Made by a program: the position numbers and the translations under genes
Shown here: piece by piece, positions 1 through 11,585 of the stretch
Layout: every line of letters begins with the position of its first letter
Position numbering within the stretch: position 1 is the stretch's first letter
DNA from: Gnetum montanum
Taxonomy: Eukaryota; Streptophyta; Gnetopsida; Gnetales; Gnetaceae
DNA length: 64,000 bases
Direction of reading: 5' to 3'
Assembly (NCBI GenBank): GCA_015680685.1
Contig: MNCI01015499.1
Location: 383,503-447,502 of the forward strand
Notes under the pieces: model-generated
What the model saw: the letters and a program-made list of their open reading frames with translations, nothing else
Database searches by the model: none
Told to the model about the DNA's origin: nothing

Positions 1-1800
1 CAACCGCCAGCCTTATGGAGGGTTGGCAATAGGGATAAACACACCTATGCCACCTACTAGTCGTAGGGACGAACACACGTATGCTCTCCTACTCTTAGGA
101 TGAGGCTTGAGATAGGAGCCTCACCGATGCATCATATCCATACTACCTCCAAGGTGCCTCATCACCAACTGATCCACACCCTTATATTAGCATCACTTGC
201 CAACGACCATCATAACCATCGTTACAAAGACATGTACAAATCCCAGCTAGCTTAAGCCAACACATGTCATAAGCACAACAACTTCAAACAAACATAACAT
301 AACCACATATATCCACACCTAACAGTCACAGTCATTTCATGAAAACAATACCATGATTTGATAAAGAAAATTCTGCACCACAATCCTATTTCTCGAACTA
401 CATGTAATTCCACAAAAATGATATATGCCCAAAGAGAAAACCAAGTCCACAATTAGAAAGTATTTCCCAAGGTGATTTTAGTGACACTAATTTCACTTAA
501 ATACTCTTAGAAGCAATGTTATGCGTGTTCAAAGTTTGATTAAGAAAATAATAATTAATCATAGTTAATTTCGAAAAATATGTAAAATAACATGTACAAA
601 CTCAATTTTTCAACTATATGCCTTAGCAAAATTTTGTTTTGCTTCAAACAAGTTCTGCACCCATGTAAATACAACCACAACAATCCTAAATTCAAGTTCA
701 AAGCAAGCGAAAATTGTTCATAAGACTTAGAATTCAGAAAAATGTAAAACAAAAGAAAATAGAGAAAATCCAATGTTTACGGGTGGGCGGTACAAAAGGG
801 CGACGTCGAAACAATGCCAATGCCTGAAGCATATGCTGATATTTACCAAAAAAAAGAAAAAAAAAAAAACAACGATGCGTTTGGTTTCTCACGTGGCGTG
901 AGTTGCCTGTTTACTTTTGAATTTTTTTTTTTCCAACAAAACAAAAACACCTAACCAAGGCAGCACACCTCAAGTGCAAATAGAACGTTACTTTACCTTT
1001 TGGGTTTTATTTTTTAAAACTTTATTTTATAATTTTTTAAAAACCATGTTATTTTCATAAGCTCATTTTTATTTTTTACCTTTGCAACTAATACTCTACA
1101 CTTAGCATTAGCATGACCTAACAAATACACTAGGACTCCAAATTAAAATCCATTTGAACCTACAAAATCTTTATCAAATGCTCTACACTTTCATACCAGA
1201 ATCATACCCAAGCATCACACAACATAGTGCTATAGTTCAAATGAAATCCTATATAAAACATAAAGACATATTGAATAGGTGCTCTTGTACCCCAATCCAA
1301 TATCTTTGCTAGAAACATTATCTGTCTAACACATCACATAGGGCTAGTGTACATAATCACATTAATTAAGCATGTAAAAACATCATAATTATAACATGAA
1401 GATGAAAGCCTCATAACATCCAAAGTGCAATCATACTAAATTAACTCGTCCTTGATAACCCACCAAGACTACAAATGTAATGTATAAATCATAAGCTTAT
1501 GACCATACCTAATGTATTTGGATTAGATGAGAGGTAACAAGGCCACCACCATGTTTGAAACATATACTAGGAATTCGAGGTCCACATAATCCTCTTGATT
1601 AAAAAAAAATCCCAAAACACCCAATTCTCTATATGTGATAAGTTTCAGATCAAATGATTTTATCATTTTGAATTGAATTTTGTTTTTTACCATATTAATT
1701 TCAGTATTGTAGTACCACTTTGTTTTTTTTTTGCATCATATCAATTTTGTAATTTTAATGAGGTTGAAAAAAAAAATGGTTAAAAAAATGACTTTCACGA
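1..1800. other. Intergenic AT-rich DNA, no gene seen
   Basis: No reading frame here looks like a gene. The first 120 bases hold two loosely similar stretches around 'aaacacacctatg' and 'gaacacacgtatg' about 40 bases apart, possibly the end of an unidentified repeat. A poly-A tract lies near 850. The short open frames are AT-rich noise without recognisable domains. Confidence 0.5.
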
Positions 1801-1820
1801 GCGTTCAAAAGTAGGTTATC

Positions 1821-1826
1821 CACGTG
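1821..1826 (+). promoter_or_regulatory. G-box (CACGTG) upstream of the SDR gene
   Basis: A perfect CACGTG palindrome lies about 550 bases upstream of the SDR start codon. G-boxes bind plant bZIP and bHLH factors. A six-base site is expected by chance in a window this size, so a role is only possible. Confidence 0.3.
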
Positions 1827-2313
1827 ACAGAACAACTTCAATGGTTAAGAATAATCTGCAGGTTTTTAGCAAATCTGATTTTTGATTTTAACACGAAATA
1901 GGGACCGAGAAAACCAAAATTAATGGTAAAGAAGACGAAATTGGTATATCAGACGAAATCTATTGATCACAGGGACAAGTCATAAGCGCGCAGCGTGGAA
2001 TGAAACGTAGTCGCAGGAAACAGCAGTAGTTTCGTCTACGCTGGTTTTGTTAAAACCTTGTTAAAGCTCTGCAATTTTTTCTTTGTGGAAGGCTGAAACC
2101 ATTGTAGTAATCTATATGCCGAAACGAAATTAACCGGGCGGCTTTGGTAAAAAGGTAAAGCGTCTTTGTTTCGTCCCCTTGAGCGTTTTGCGTATACCGC
2201 ATCTGGAAGTTTTCAGCCAAGCTAAAATGTTACCAGGCCCAGCACTCGCAGCAACAAACGTAACAAGGCGCGTGTTTCTTCTGGATCTTCTTTCTTGCAA
2301 ACACAAAGAATTG

Positions 2314-2320
2314 TATAAAT
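2314..2320 (+). promoter_or_regulatory. TATA box of the SDR gene
   Basis: TATAAAT lies 59 bases before the start codon at 2379, in a locally more GC-rich stretch (about 2170-2380) than the surrounding DNA. Transcription would be expected to start about 25-35 bases downstream, giving a short 5' UTR of roughly 30-40 bases. This is inferred from sequence and spacing only. Confidence 0.55.
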
Positions 2321-2378
2321 AACGGGACGGGAAGAACACACTTGCGGTTTGCGGTTTGATTATTTCACGTACTGCAAA

Positions 2379-5300
2379 ATGGGAAAGGAAGAACGAGCTT
2401 TGCAGAGAAAGTTGAGAAGATTGCAAAGACAACAGGAGGTTGCTGAAGCGCGTGCTGTTCCTTATACCAACAGGTTGTTCAACCAAATTTTAAGAGTCCT
2501 ATTAATTCCCTTTTTTATGTGAACTTATCAGCATTTTCTAATTGAGCAAAACTTATTTTTCATAAATAGAGGTAGCAAAAGAAGATTGCGATAAAAGTGG
2601 AGAGAGTTTTTTTTTTATAAACGATGTAAGAAACTACTTCTATCAGAGAAGCCATAGTAATTTCCTTGAAAGGGGTTTAATATACTTTTTGTTTTGAATT
2701 TAAAGTACGTCAGGGCTTAAAGTTTCTGTGAACAGAATTTGAAAAAAAGAAAAACCTTTTAGTATATTTACAGTTAGAATTTACACTGTACCATGCTACA
2801 TGTAACGTGCATTTCCTCCAAAACTGAATCTGTAAAATTACAAACGATAATGAATGTCAGTAACATGGATTTGTAGCAGGAATTTGTAATATAGATCTGT
2901 AGCTGGTGCGGATTAAAAAAATGTTCTGTGCTAGAAAACTTGTTGCTTTCGGTATGTTCTCACTTCAAGCAGCAGTCTTAGCTACTTTGGACTTCGAGTA
3001 GTTTGTCACTGCAAACATGTCTTCATACTGATGTTTCCTAAGAATCCTATGGTTGAACTCTTATACATGTTGATCTGGTAGTAACAAGAAATTGAAATTT
3101 TTGCAATCGAGTAACTTATCTTGTACTTTAAACCTAACTAATAGACTTGTTTTGTTATCTAATAGATAATAAATTTTAAACTTACTAGACTGATTTCTTT
3201 TGTCCAAGTTTTGCATATCCCGTAATTAATTATCTTCTTTATTTTATGGAAATCATAAATCAATAGTAGCTGCTTTTTGCCATGTGCTGTTTTGTGCTTC
3301 TGGTTATTCCATTGTTTATTTTGTATAAAATGCCGGATTCATTTTTGTTGGTTTAAGCTGACCCTATTTTATTGGTACAAGGCTAGCATGATAATGATGA
3401 TTCATTTTTGTTTGTTTTTTTGTGTTAAATTTTAATAATCAAGATTGAACCTCAAATGCTTTATGAAAGGCATAATAAAGATCAAATCCTTTTCAGTTTC
3501 TGCATATTTAACATATATATAGAGATTTTGATGACAGTGTCATGAGGTAATTTCAAATTTTGCATAAAATAAACGTCTGGTTGCAGAGTTCGTGCAGTGA
3601 ATGAACTGCTGGTTGCTGTTCTGAAAAACTCAATAGGAAATTTTAGTTGTGGCTAAAGGAAAATTTGCTTTGATCCCTCTGACTTCTTTTATTTACTAGG
3701 AATTTCAAAGAGTCAATTCTCATTGATGAGCCGTACTTGTTTTCACTAAAGCACCAGTAGCAACATTTTACAAAAGATGCTAGAACTTGTTTCCTTTGAT
3801 TGCTTTATAGGCCAAGTTTTATGGGACAAGGGGTCCAACTGAAGGGTTTTTAATAGTGTTTGCAGAGTTTGTGATGCTAGGAGAGATGTGATTTCCTTAT
3901 TTTATCAACTTAAGTCATTCCATATCAAGTCTATACATGCAAACTTTAATGGTGTTTGAGGCTTTCTCTTGAACTGTAGACTAGAATAGTGTACTATAAC
4001 TTTATTTGTACAAATTGTTTTTACAAGGAATTTTTGAAAGAAGTCTGGGAACGTCTTGAAGACTTTGGATGCTTTTTCCAATTTTGGAGAAGTTTAGTGA
4101 GCTAATAATTTGTATTTCATGTTTATTTGAAGGTCCAACTTTACAATTATGTCAATTCACGTTTGCTCATGTTAAATGCATTCTTCATATCCTCACGTGA
4201 TGTTTATAGAGACATGCATGCAATTGCTAGGACAACATCCTTTAGAATATTAAACCAGGTTTTTTTCATCATTCAAATTTGATTATTAACTAAAACTGAT
4301 ATTAGATTGGAAAGATAATTATGAACCTAACATTGGTTTACAGAGGATGCATCTTGCATTCTGTCTTTCTGTCAAGCAATCTTTAGTTATTGACAGCAGT
4401 CTAGGAATCATCTGGTGGGCTCATGTTGATCTTTTTTTCTAATTTTGAAATAGCAATATATTTCATGTTATACTGAAAACTTAGAAAATAGTTCCCTAAA
4501 GTGCTTTTTAGACTAAAAAATTAGATAGTGTTTTTTCCTGTTTGTAAATATTATTCAGTTCTTCCACTGCAGATGGTGGTCTGCAGATACCATTGCAGTT
4601 GTGACTGGAAGTAATAGAGGAATTGGATTTGAAATTGTTAAACAACTTGCAAAAGAGGGATTATCTGTTGTTCTCACTTCAAGGGATCAGGTTAAAGGAA
4701 GAGATGCCATTGCATCTTTAGGGTTGGAGGGACTTGATGTGGCATTCCATCAGCTGGACATTCTGGACCCAGAATCTGTGGATGAGTTTTCCAGTTGGAT
4801 TCATGATCGTTATGGTGGGATTGATATTTTGGTATGGTAATTTTCTTCATCACTTAGTTATGCACAGTTCATTCTCCCCAATCTACTTGTTTGTTATTGT
4901 AATTTAGTAATTGTATCCAAATGACAAAGTGTTTGTGCCATTCAATCAGTATGTAGTAATACCACCCATCATGGTACACAATACCGAGTATTTGAGTTAT
5001 CACAGGTGTAGACGCACAAGTGATCACTTTTGGTTGACTATAATACAATTCTTGATTTCCTCCATGTTTCTAAGCGGTTCTATAGCAACAAGAAATCTAA
5101 AGTAGCATTGTCTATAAATGCTTCCTGATCTGCATTTACATCCAACGATATGCATTCTATGTTTTTTTTTTCCGTGTTACTCTGTTGTTTAAGAGATTTT
5201 TTGCACATATGCAAGTTCTTACATATATGCCAAAGCTGATCTTTTGAAAACTGAAGTTTCAGACATAGAATTGGCTTCATGTTAAGATTATACATACTAC

Positions 5301-8300
5301 TAGGTTGAAAATCATTATTAATAATGAATTGTCAACAAGTAGATTGGTTTTAATAAATTGCTACCTTTCTATACTTTCTGACATAGTTACACAAATGCAT
5401 AAAGGGTTATTTCTAATTCATATGTTCTAAACAATGTGGATTTCTTTCACTCTTCCATTTTATTTACCATTTCACAGTTTCCTTCCCGATACAAATGTAG
5501 CTTCTGACTTATCAAATGACCCAATATCCCAATGATAACGTACTGTATAAATGCATTTGCATCTTAATTAAAACCTCATACAATACCAAATATTTGAGTT
5601 CTTACACATCAAAACCACAAATATCACTTTTGCTGGAGTATAATGCAATTCTGGGTTTCCCTCTTGTTTCTACGAGGTGTTCTGGAAACCGGAAAGACAA
5701 GTAGCATTGTCTAAAAGTGCTTCCTGATTTTCATGGAAATCCAAACATATGCAATCGATATGTATGTATATTTTTTTGTTTGTTTTATTTTTTTATTACT
5801 GTTATTAAAGAGAAATTGTTGTACCATGTAATGTGAAGCTAAAAGCTACAGATCCCTAAAGCATGTTATTACATGGATGCCATAGCTGATTTTTTTTTTT
5901 AAATTTTAAATAATGAGAACTGAAGTCTCAAACCTAGAGTTGCTTCATGCCAAGATTGTGCATACTGATGCGTTAAAAGCACCATTATTAATATTGAGTT
6001 GTCAACAAACACTGTGACAGTAATAAATGCTACTTTTTGTGACAGTAATAAATGCTACTTTTTTATACTTGCTGTGACATGTTTGAACAAATGCTTATAA
6101 GATTATTATTAATTCATATGGCCTATACTAGTTTAGCTATATATTTATAATATATATCTATAATTTGGCAGAGAATCTTTTCCCTTTATGAAAAATTGAA
6201 TGGATTGATTTTTTAAAAATTATATAATATAGGTTTAAAATTTTGGAAGGACTATCATTTGGATTGATGGTAAGGTGTTTATTTTTCAAGTCGAAATATG
6301 TGGGTTCAAGCTTGGTGTAGCCACTTGAAAAGAGGTTAGACTTTTGCTAATCCATCGACCCTCCTAGGACTTTGTTCAGTGGCATGAGCATCGAGGTTCC
6401 AGGTGATGATCCTATATAGGATGAAAAATTTGGGAAATATAATTTAATCATAATTGGGTCCTAGAGGCTTATGAATGGAATATACTTTAGTGTTACAGGA
6501 ATGAGACTTAGAAGATTATGAAACTGAGTTTTTACTTGGTGTCGCCCAGTAGAATTGAACTTGTGACTTGGGTTATGGACAAAATATAATTTAGTGTTAT
6601 AGAATGGGGCCCTTCCTTATGATTGGTAGTTGACTTTTTAGTCAAAACAATGTCAATTTTTAACACTCCTATTTTATTTACCATTTCACAGTTTTGTTCT
6701 CTATATTATGAGTGAGGCATAGCTTACTTAGAGCATGTGGCTTGTGGTTCTGCAAGTCACACATTTGATCCCAAGGAGGCTATGTTGATACACAATCTAC
6801 CTTTGACACTAGATAGACAGCTGGCCATAGAAAATTATTGTCAGATCATTTTGTCTACTCTAATGGGTTAGACCATGCTTTTGGGATAAAGACACTATGA
6901 TGATGATGAGTTTGCTTCTCTTCATTGCCTTTAGAAATATATCTTCTAATTGCTGAATGATGAAATATCCCAATGGGAACAAACATGAATATGTTGGAAG
7001 CATTTGTTGTTTAAATGCTGTTACATCTCAATTAAAACCTCAAAAATCAGGTAAGTTACTTTTGGGAAAATGGGTAACAGAAGCAGTTTTGAAGCCTGAA
7101 CATAACATTGCAAGGAAAGTTCGAAATGATATGATGAACCATATGTTGAAAATCACAACATGTGTTTGATGACTAAATCAGTGGGTATTGTTATCTGAAA
7201 GAAATTTTTAAGTCATAGAATGTACTTGTCTTTACCGTAGTTGAATCAGTGCAATCAATGAGATATTGATATTGCAAGAATTAGCAGCTTAATCCCCATA
7301 TATTTGAGGCTGTCTTTTTGGTTATGCTTTTAGTATATGATTCCTGCCTTACATTTAAATTTCTTCTGATATATAACATTCTTACATCATTAAGTCATCC
7401 TTAGGGTAGGGACGTTAGAGCTAAACAGCATTCGTAAATGTAGACTACATAGTAAGATCATCATGATATTAATGGTGGCCATCATTATCTTTTTTCTTTT
7501 CCGCTGGTCCACTTCTATCACTAGCCATATCATTGGTTGTTTAAACTTCTATATATCTCTTCATACTACTTTATCTAGTACATTTTTTAGTCTATGGTAG
7601 ACATGACGAAACCACTTCAACTAGGTGCTGATATTTTATCATATATTGGTACTACTCGTTAAAATATGTTTGAAAGATTATGTACCATTATTTGTTTCTC
7701 AATCAATTATTATGTCTATGATGGATATAACAAAGAGTTATGATAGTTCAGAGAAGGGTATGACAACTCAAAGGAGATAAATATTTGTGAGTTAACAAGT
7801 AGAAAAAGAATGTGTAGAAAACATGTGGAACAAAATGGTGTATATGTACAAGAAAGATGAAGCAATAACAAGAGAAGAAGTCGTAAAACTAAAAAGTAGT
7901 TTATGACATGAAATAAAAAAAGAGGAACTAACAACCAATGGTAAGGAACCTTGAAAACACCTCAGAAGATCTAACAGGAGCCATGAGGAGAAGCCAAATA
8001 AACTCAGAAGACACCGGTACAAGTTTGTAAGCAACTGGTGAAGATTTCATGGAGTTGAATTATAGTCACAAGTAAATACTTACAAACCTGCAAAACCAAA
8101 GTTGCCTGACATCCAAATGGAGCCTGGAGCACTAGAAATGAGATTGAAGAAAAGTAAGCATGTAATTCACCTTGTATCCAAAAGGAGCATATAGAAGTGA
8201 AGCCTAAATAGGCAAGTTCAGAGTCGAGTGATGTGAACCAGGAGAAGTTCACTGAAGATGAAGTTGTAGACATAGAAAATTATCAGGTGATGAGGTTTAG

Positions 8301-10211
8301 CATCTGAAGGTTGAGATGCTAGAATGAAGTGCATCCCTGTTATGCGTAAAACCAACCAAAAAAGAATTACTAGACATTTTTTAAAGAATGTCAGGTTATT
8401 GGGTAATGTCCAAACTTTGTTTTTATTATTTTTTTCTGTTTTCAAAAGTCGTGTAGTTAAAAGTGTTAAAGCAAACTTTGTAGCGAAGAAGGCTTAGTGG
8501 TACAATAGTAACACAATTAGAGATTATAACTATACCAAAGCATGACAGTCGAAGCAGATATCTGTTAAGGAACATAATAAGAGTTATTCATAAACCTGTG
8601 ATCTACATAATTAGTTGGAGACTAGCAATTACTTCTGGTTTAGTAAATCTTACTAACAAAAATCTTGGAGAGCTTACAAAAAGTTTGTAAGTTACAATAA
8701 CCAAACAAGGTTAATTTGTACCTGTAAATGATTTAACATCCAGAATCCTATAGTAGAGTTGTCTACGAGATGTAAAACAAAACTCTAACACTACACTTGG
8801 GCTTATTAGAATGGTTAGAATGATCAATTTTATTACATCTTGTTAGCCCATGGTCACATTCACACAAGTATTCTGCATCATAAAAAGTTGCAATTGGTCT
8901 GCATCATAAAAAGTTGCAATTGGTGAAAATTCCTTTTGAAATATTTTAAGATCTGTTTGTTCTTTTTTAATGTTTTTACACTAGTTGAGCTATATAATTA
9001 TGATATATATCTATTATTTGGCTGAGAGAATCTTTTATATTTTTCAAATGAATTAAACCTCAAATTGATTCACTGAGAATTGATTTTCACATTGAAAACA
9101 AAAATCAAAACCAATGTATGGTTATTCAATGATAATTCTCATGAAAAAGTTCATCTCTTCACCCAGCTTTATGACAAAAATTATTTATTTCCAGAGACAA
9201 AGTCCAAGTAACAGGGTAGGTGATCTTTGGCAAAACTCTCAGCCAAAATGATAAGTCCCATGAATTATGATGATAAAATTATTTTACCGTGACTTAGGAG
9301 GACTCTCTTAGCCTCTCAGTCAAAATGAAAGCCACACCACTTGACTTAAAATCTTATACGCTAGTTCACTATGTACTGCCATTTTGACTTTTGAGTATTT
9401 TCTGGAGGGAATCAATAAATTTGTTTTCTTTCAATCTGTGTCTTGATGTTTAATGTTTTTGGCTGTAGGTGAACAATGCAGGAGTGAATTTTAATACAGG
9501 ATCCAACAACTCAGTGGACCATGCAAAAACTGTCATCGAGACAAATTATTATGGAACCAAACGAATGACAGAGGCTATGCTCCCGCTTATGAAGCCATCT
9601 TCAATGGGTGCCCGTGTATTGAATGTAAGCTCAAGGCTTGGAAGGGTTAACGGGAGGCGCAATGTGAGTACTGATTATTATGGAGAGTCGTGTTTATGCA
9701 AGCACTTTCTAACTTTCTTTTTAAATACCCCTTTTGCATTTATATTATTTAGCGTAACATATGAGTTTTGAAACAAAATTCAAATAGATTTTGTGTTTCA
9801 TTTACTCAACAATCGTAGAGAATTGGGGATCCAGCCATAAGGAAGCAATTTGAGAATGGAGAACATCTGTCTGAAGAACTGATTGATAGCATTCTCAAGC
9901 GTTTCCTGGAAGAAGTCCAAACGGGTACGTGGGTAGCTGGTGGTTGGCCACAGAATTACACAGATTACTCCTTGTCAAAACTAGCTGTCAATACTTACAC
10001 TCGGTTACTTGCTAAAAGGCTTTCTAGTCAATCTGATGGGCAGAAAATCTATGTCAACTGTTATTGCCCCGGTTGGGTAAAAACTGATATGACTGCTGGT
10101 GAAGGTATTATAACAGCCGAAGAAGGGGCAGATACATGTGTTTGGGCAGTTTTGCTTCCTGAAGGGACCACAGGCAAATTTTTTGCAGAACGTCGTGAGA
10201 TTAGATTCTGA
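2379..10211 (+). CDS. Classical short-chain dehydrogenase/reductase (carbonyl/menthone/salutaridine reductase-like), 4 exons
   Basis: Exons are 2379-2473, 4573-4831, 9469-9663 and 9819-10211. All introns are GT-AG and all phases agree, giving 313 residues. The protein is predicted to be an NAD(P)H-dependent Rossmann-fold oxidoreductase. Cofactor loop TGSNRGIG is at about residues 43-50, structural NNAG at 120-123, candidate catalytic Ser at 172/173, and YSLSK at 233-237 supplies the catalytic Tyr and Lys. A PGWVKTDM motif follows. The roughly 60-residue insertion between Ser and Tyr is typical of the plant carbonyl reductase/neomenthol dehydrogenase/salutaridine reductase group. A basic, Gln/Arg-rich N-terminal extension of about 35 residues precedes the fold. 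The start is the first ATG, 59 bases after a TATA box. No frame damage is seen, so the gene looks functional. The substrate cannot be deduced. Confidence 0.93.
2474..4572 (+). other. SDR intron 1
   Basis: A 2.1-kb AT-rich intron interrupting an Arg codon (phase 2), with donor GTTGTT and acceptor CTGCAG. Nothing else was recognised in it. The joined codon leads into the Trp-Trp-Ser segment just before the cofactor-binding loop. Confidence 0.85.
4905..6130. repeat. Diverged tandem duplication (two copies of about 0.55-0.6 kb)
   Basis: Copy 1 (about 4905-5440) and copy 2 (about 5505-6130) share ordered anchors. These include 'gtagcattgtct', 'gcttcctgat', 'gctgat', 'attattaata', 'gagttgtcaacaa' or a close variant, and 'aattcatatg'. 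Spacing is similar with small indels. The anchors align collinearly, so this is a duplication and not shared low complexity. Confidence 0.75.
6013..6062. repeat. Perfect 25-bp tandem duplication
   Basis: Two adjacent identical 25-base copies beginning TGTGACAGTAATAAATGC lie within the second copy of the larger intronic duplication. The first large copy lacks them, so this event is younger. Confidence 0.9.
6240..6440 (+). mobile_element. Possible tRNA-derived SINE
   Basis: A stretch resembling a pol III promoter: an A-box-like TGGTAAGGTGTTTA near 6266 and a B-box-like GGGTTCAAGCTTGG near 6301, spaced as in a tRNA. A reverse-strand B-box-like AGTTCAATTC lies near 6550. A third tRNA-like stretch (A-box-like near 6720-6740, B-box-like TTTGATCCC near 6770) may be a separate insertion. 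No poly-A tail or target duplication was established. Confidence 0.35.
8872..8923. repeat. Perfect 26-bp tandem duplication
   Basis: Two adjacent identical 26-base copies, each beginning TCTGCATCATAAAAAGTTGC, lie in SDR intron 2. This is a simple recent slippage or duplication. Confidence 0.9.
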
Positions 10212-10483
10212 GTCTTCTCTGTAGCAAGATTTAGGATGGTTCGCAGGGGAAATCTTTGCACCCCTATCTCCTCGTCTGTTCCGCATTGATGGAGCATCAA
10301 AATCCAAAATTGGCCAGCTTGTTTCTAACATCTGTAGGTTGATTATTTCTCAGCTTTATAAATTCAACACATCATCTGCGTGGCTTTAACCTTTTAAACT
10401 ATTACGTCATTACGATGGTTCATGCTTGTTATATATCTCTCTCATTGATATTGTAAGTGAATCTCCGTGACGGTAATGACAAA

Positions 10484-10573
10484 TTGTTATAAAAATATTT
10501 TTATATGAAAGGTATTCATCAACTTTTTGGAAACAGAAGTGAGCATTTTAATTCCAAAAATTTTATAACAATT
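10484..10573. repeat. Short inverted-repeat unit, possible MITE remnant
   Basis: AATTGTTATAAAA at the left is mirrored by TTTTATAACAATT at the right, about 90 bases end to end. The arms are perfect for 13 bases. No clear target duplication was found. A stem in the SDR 3' UTR is an alternative explanation. Confidence 0.4.
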
Positions 10574-11554
10574 GCTTGCAGTTCTATAGCAAGTCTTTGA
10601 ATGACCAACTTAAGCTATGAGAAAACATTGGATTACATGTCATGGTGAAATTCATTCAGCATCCTTTGTAAATTCCAAAAATTTTTAGCCAATGCAAGGC
10701 AATTCATTAATTCGATCTTACCGAAGCTATCATGGAATAAGCAGGGCACAGGCAAGGGATTCTGCATAATTAGATGTCACATGTATCTTAAAGAACCTAT
10801 TTAGGAGGAAAGCACCAAAACCCGCATGGATATAACTTCTGAAATAGCATTAAGGTTCAGAGTTATTCAAGTGATCCAGAAATGTACGTATTACCTAAAG
10901 ACCCTAATAAACTTGTGGCATATTTAAGATAAGATCTCTGTGAGGTGTGCCATTAATGGGCAACAATTGCCTTAACAAAAGCCCATTAACTGTGGCGTGC
11001 TTTTTTGTGCTAGGAATAGCAACCCCCAGGTTGGAATTTGGATTTTTAGTGATTTCCGTTTTCCTGAAAAAATTTCTAGTATTTTCCTGCTTTCAAAAAT
11101 GGAACAAATGAAATAAATTTAAAATAAAATAAGCTATTTCAAGGCTTTTATTCAGGCCACAACCTTCTTACTAAAATCATATGAAAAACGTAAATGTTCG
11201 AATCCATTGTATATATCGTAGTATATATAAGCTTGTTAAGTATATTTGACATTTTTAAAAAATCATCGAACATTTTTCACGACAGGAAACACGAAAAATA
11301 AATGTAAAATAAGGTAAAAAGTAGACCCGTCCAAATAAACCCTAAAATTGCAAGCCTGGCAGCAAGAGAGCAAAAATTTAATGGATTCAATGAATGTTCG
11401 GAACAGGGGAAAATATCCATTCTTAAATGAGCAAGCCAGATAACCCATGTGCAGCATATACAGGACCGAAGGGACGCTAAGGCGACGGGCGTGAAGGAAT
11501 TAAAAATAGGGAATAATGAAATAAATGAAGAAATATGAACAAAATACACGAAAA

Positions 11555-11574
11555 CGGACGGACGGACGGACGGA
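11555..11574. repeat. (CGGA)5 microsatellite
   Basis: Five perfect CGGA units just beyond the stop codon of the NPH3-like gene, at the sharp edge between AT-rich flank and GC-rich exon. Confidence 0.95.
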
Positions 11575-11585
11575 TGGCCGGATTA

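Larger units (their letters stand above)
4832..9468 (+). other. SDR intron 2, 4.6 kb, repeat-rich
   Basis: The intron falls after Leu118, just before the NNAG motif, with donor GTATGG and acceptor CTGTAG. It holds a diverged tandem duplication (about 4905-5440 and 5505-6130, with a partial third copy at about 6660-7050), possible SINE-like insertions, and perfect 25- and 26-bp tandem duplications. An A-rich stretch at about 7700-8450 carries short open frames without recognisable domains. Confidence 0.85.
10212..11585. other. Intergenic region between two convergent genes
   Basis: This 1.4-kb stretch holds the 3' ends of the SDR gene (+) and the NPH3-like gene (-). No gene is seen. It contains a 13-bp inverted repeat (10484-10573) and a direct repeat of 'aattccaaaaatttt' near 10550 and 10670. 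Confidence 0.6.

Noticed and set aside
2130-2486. 118-residue - strand frame
   Set aside because: Antisense to the promoter and first exon of the SDR gene. No domain.
6713-6790. tRNA gene
   Set aside because: D-arm-like and T-arm-like segments are present, but the anticodon stem and acceptor do not fold properly. At most a SINE head.
7716-8445. Group of Leu/Ser/Phe-rich - strand frames
   Set aside because: Complement of A-rich intronic sequence. No domain or codon bias.
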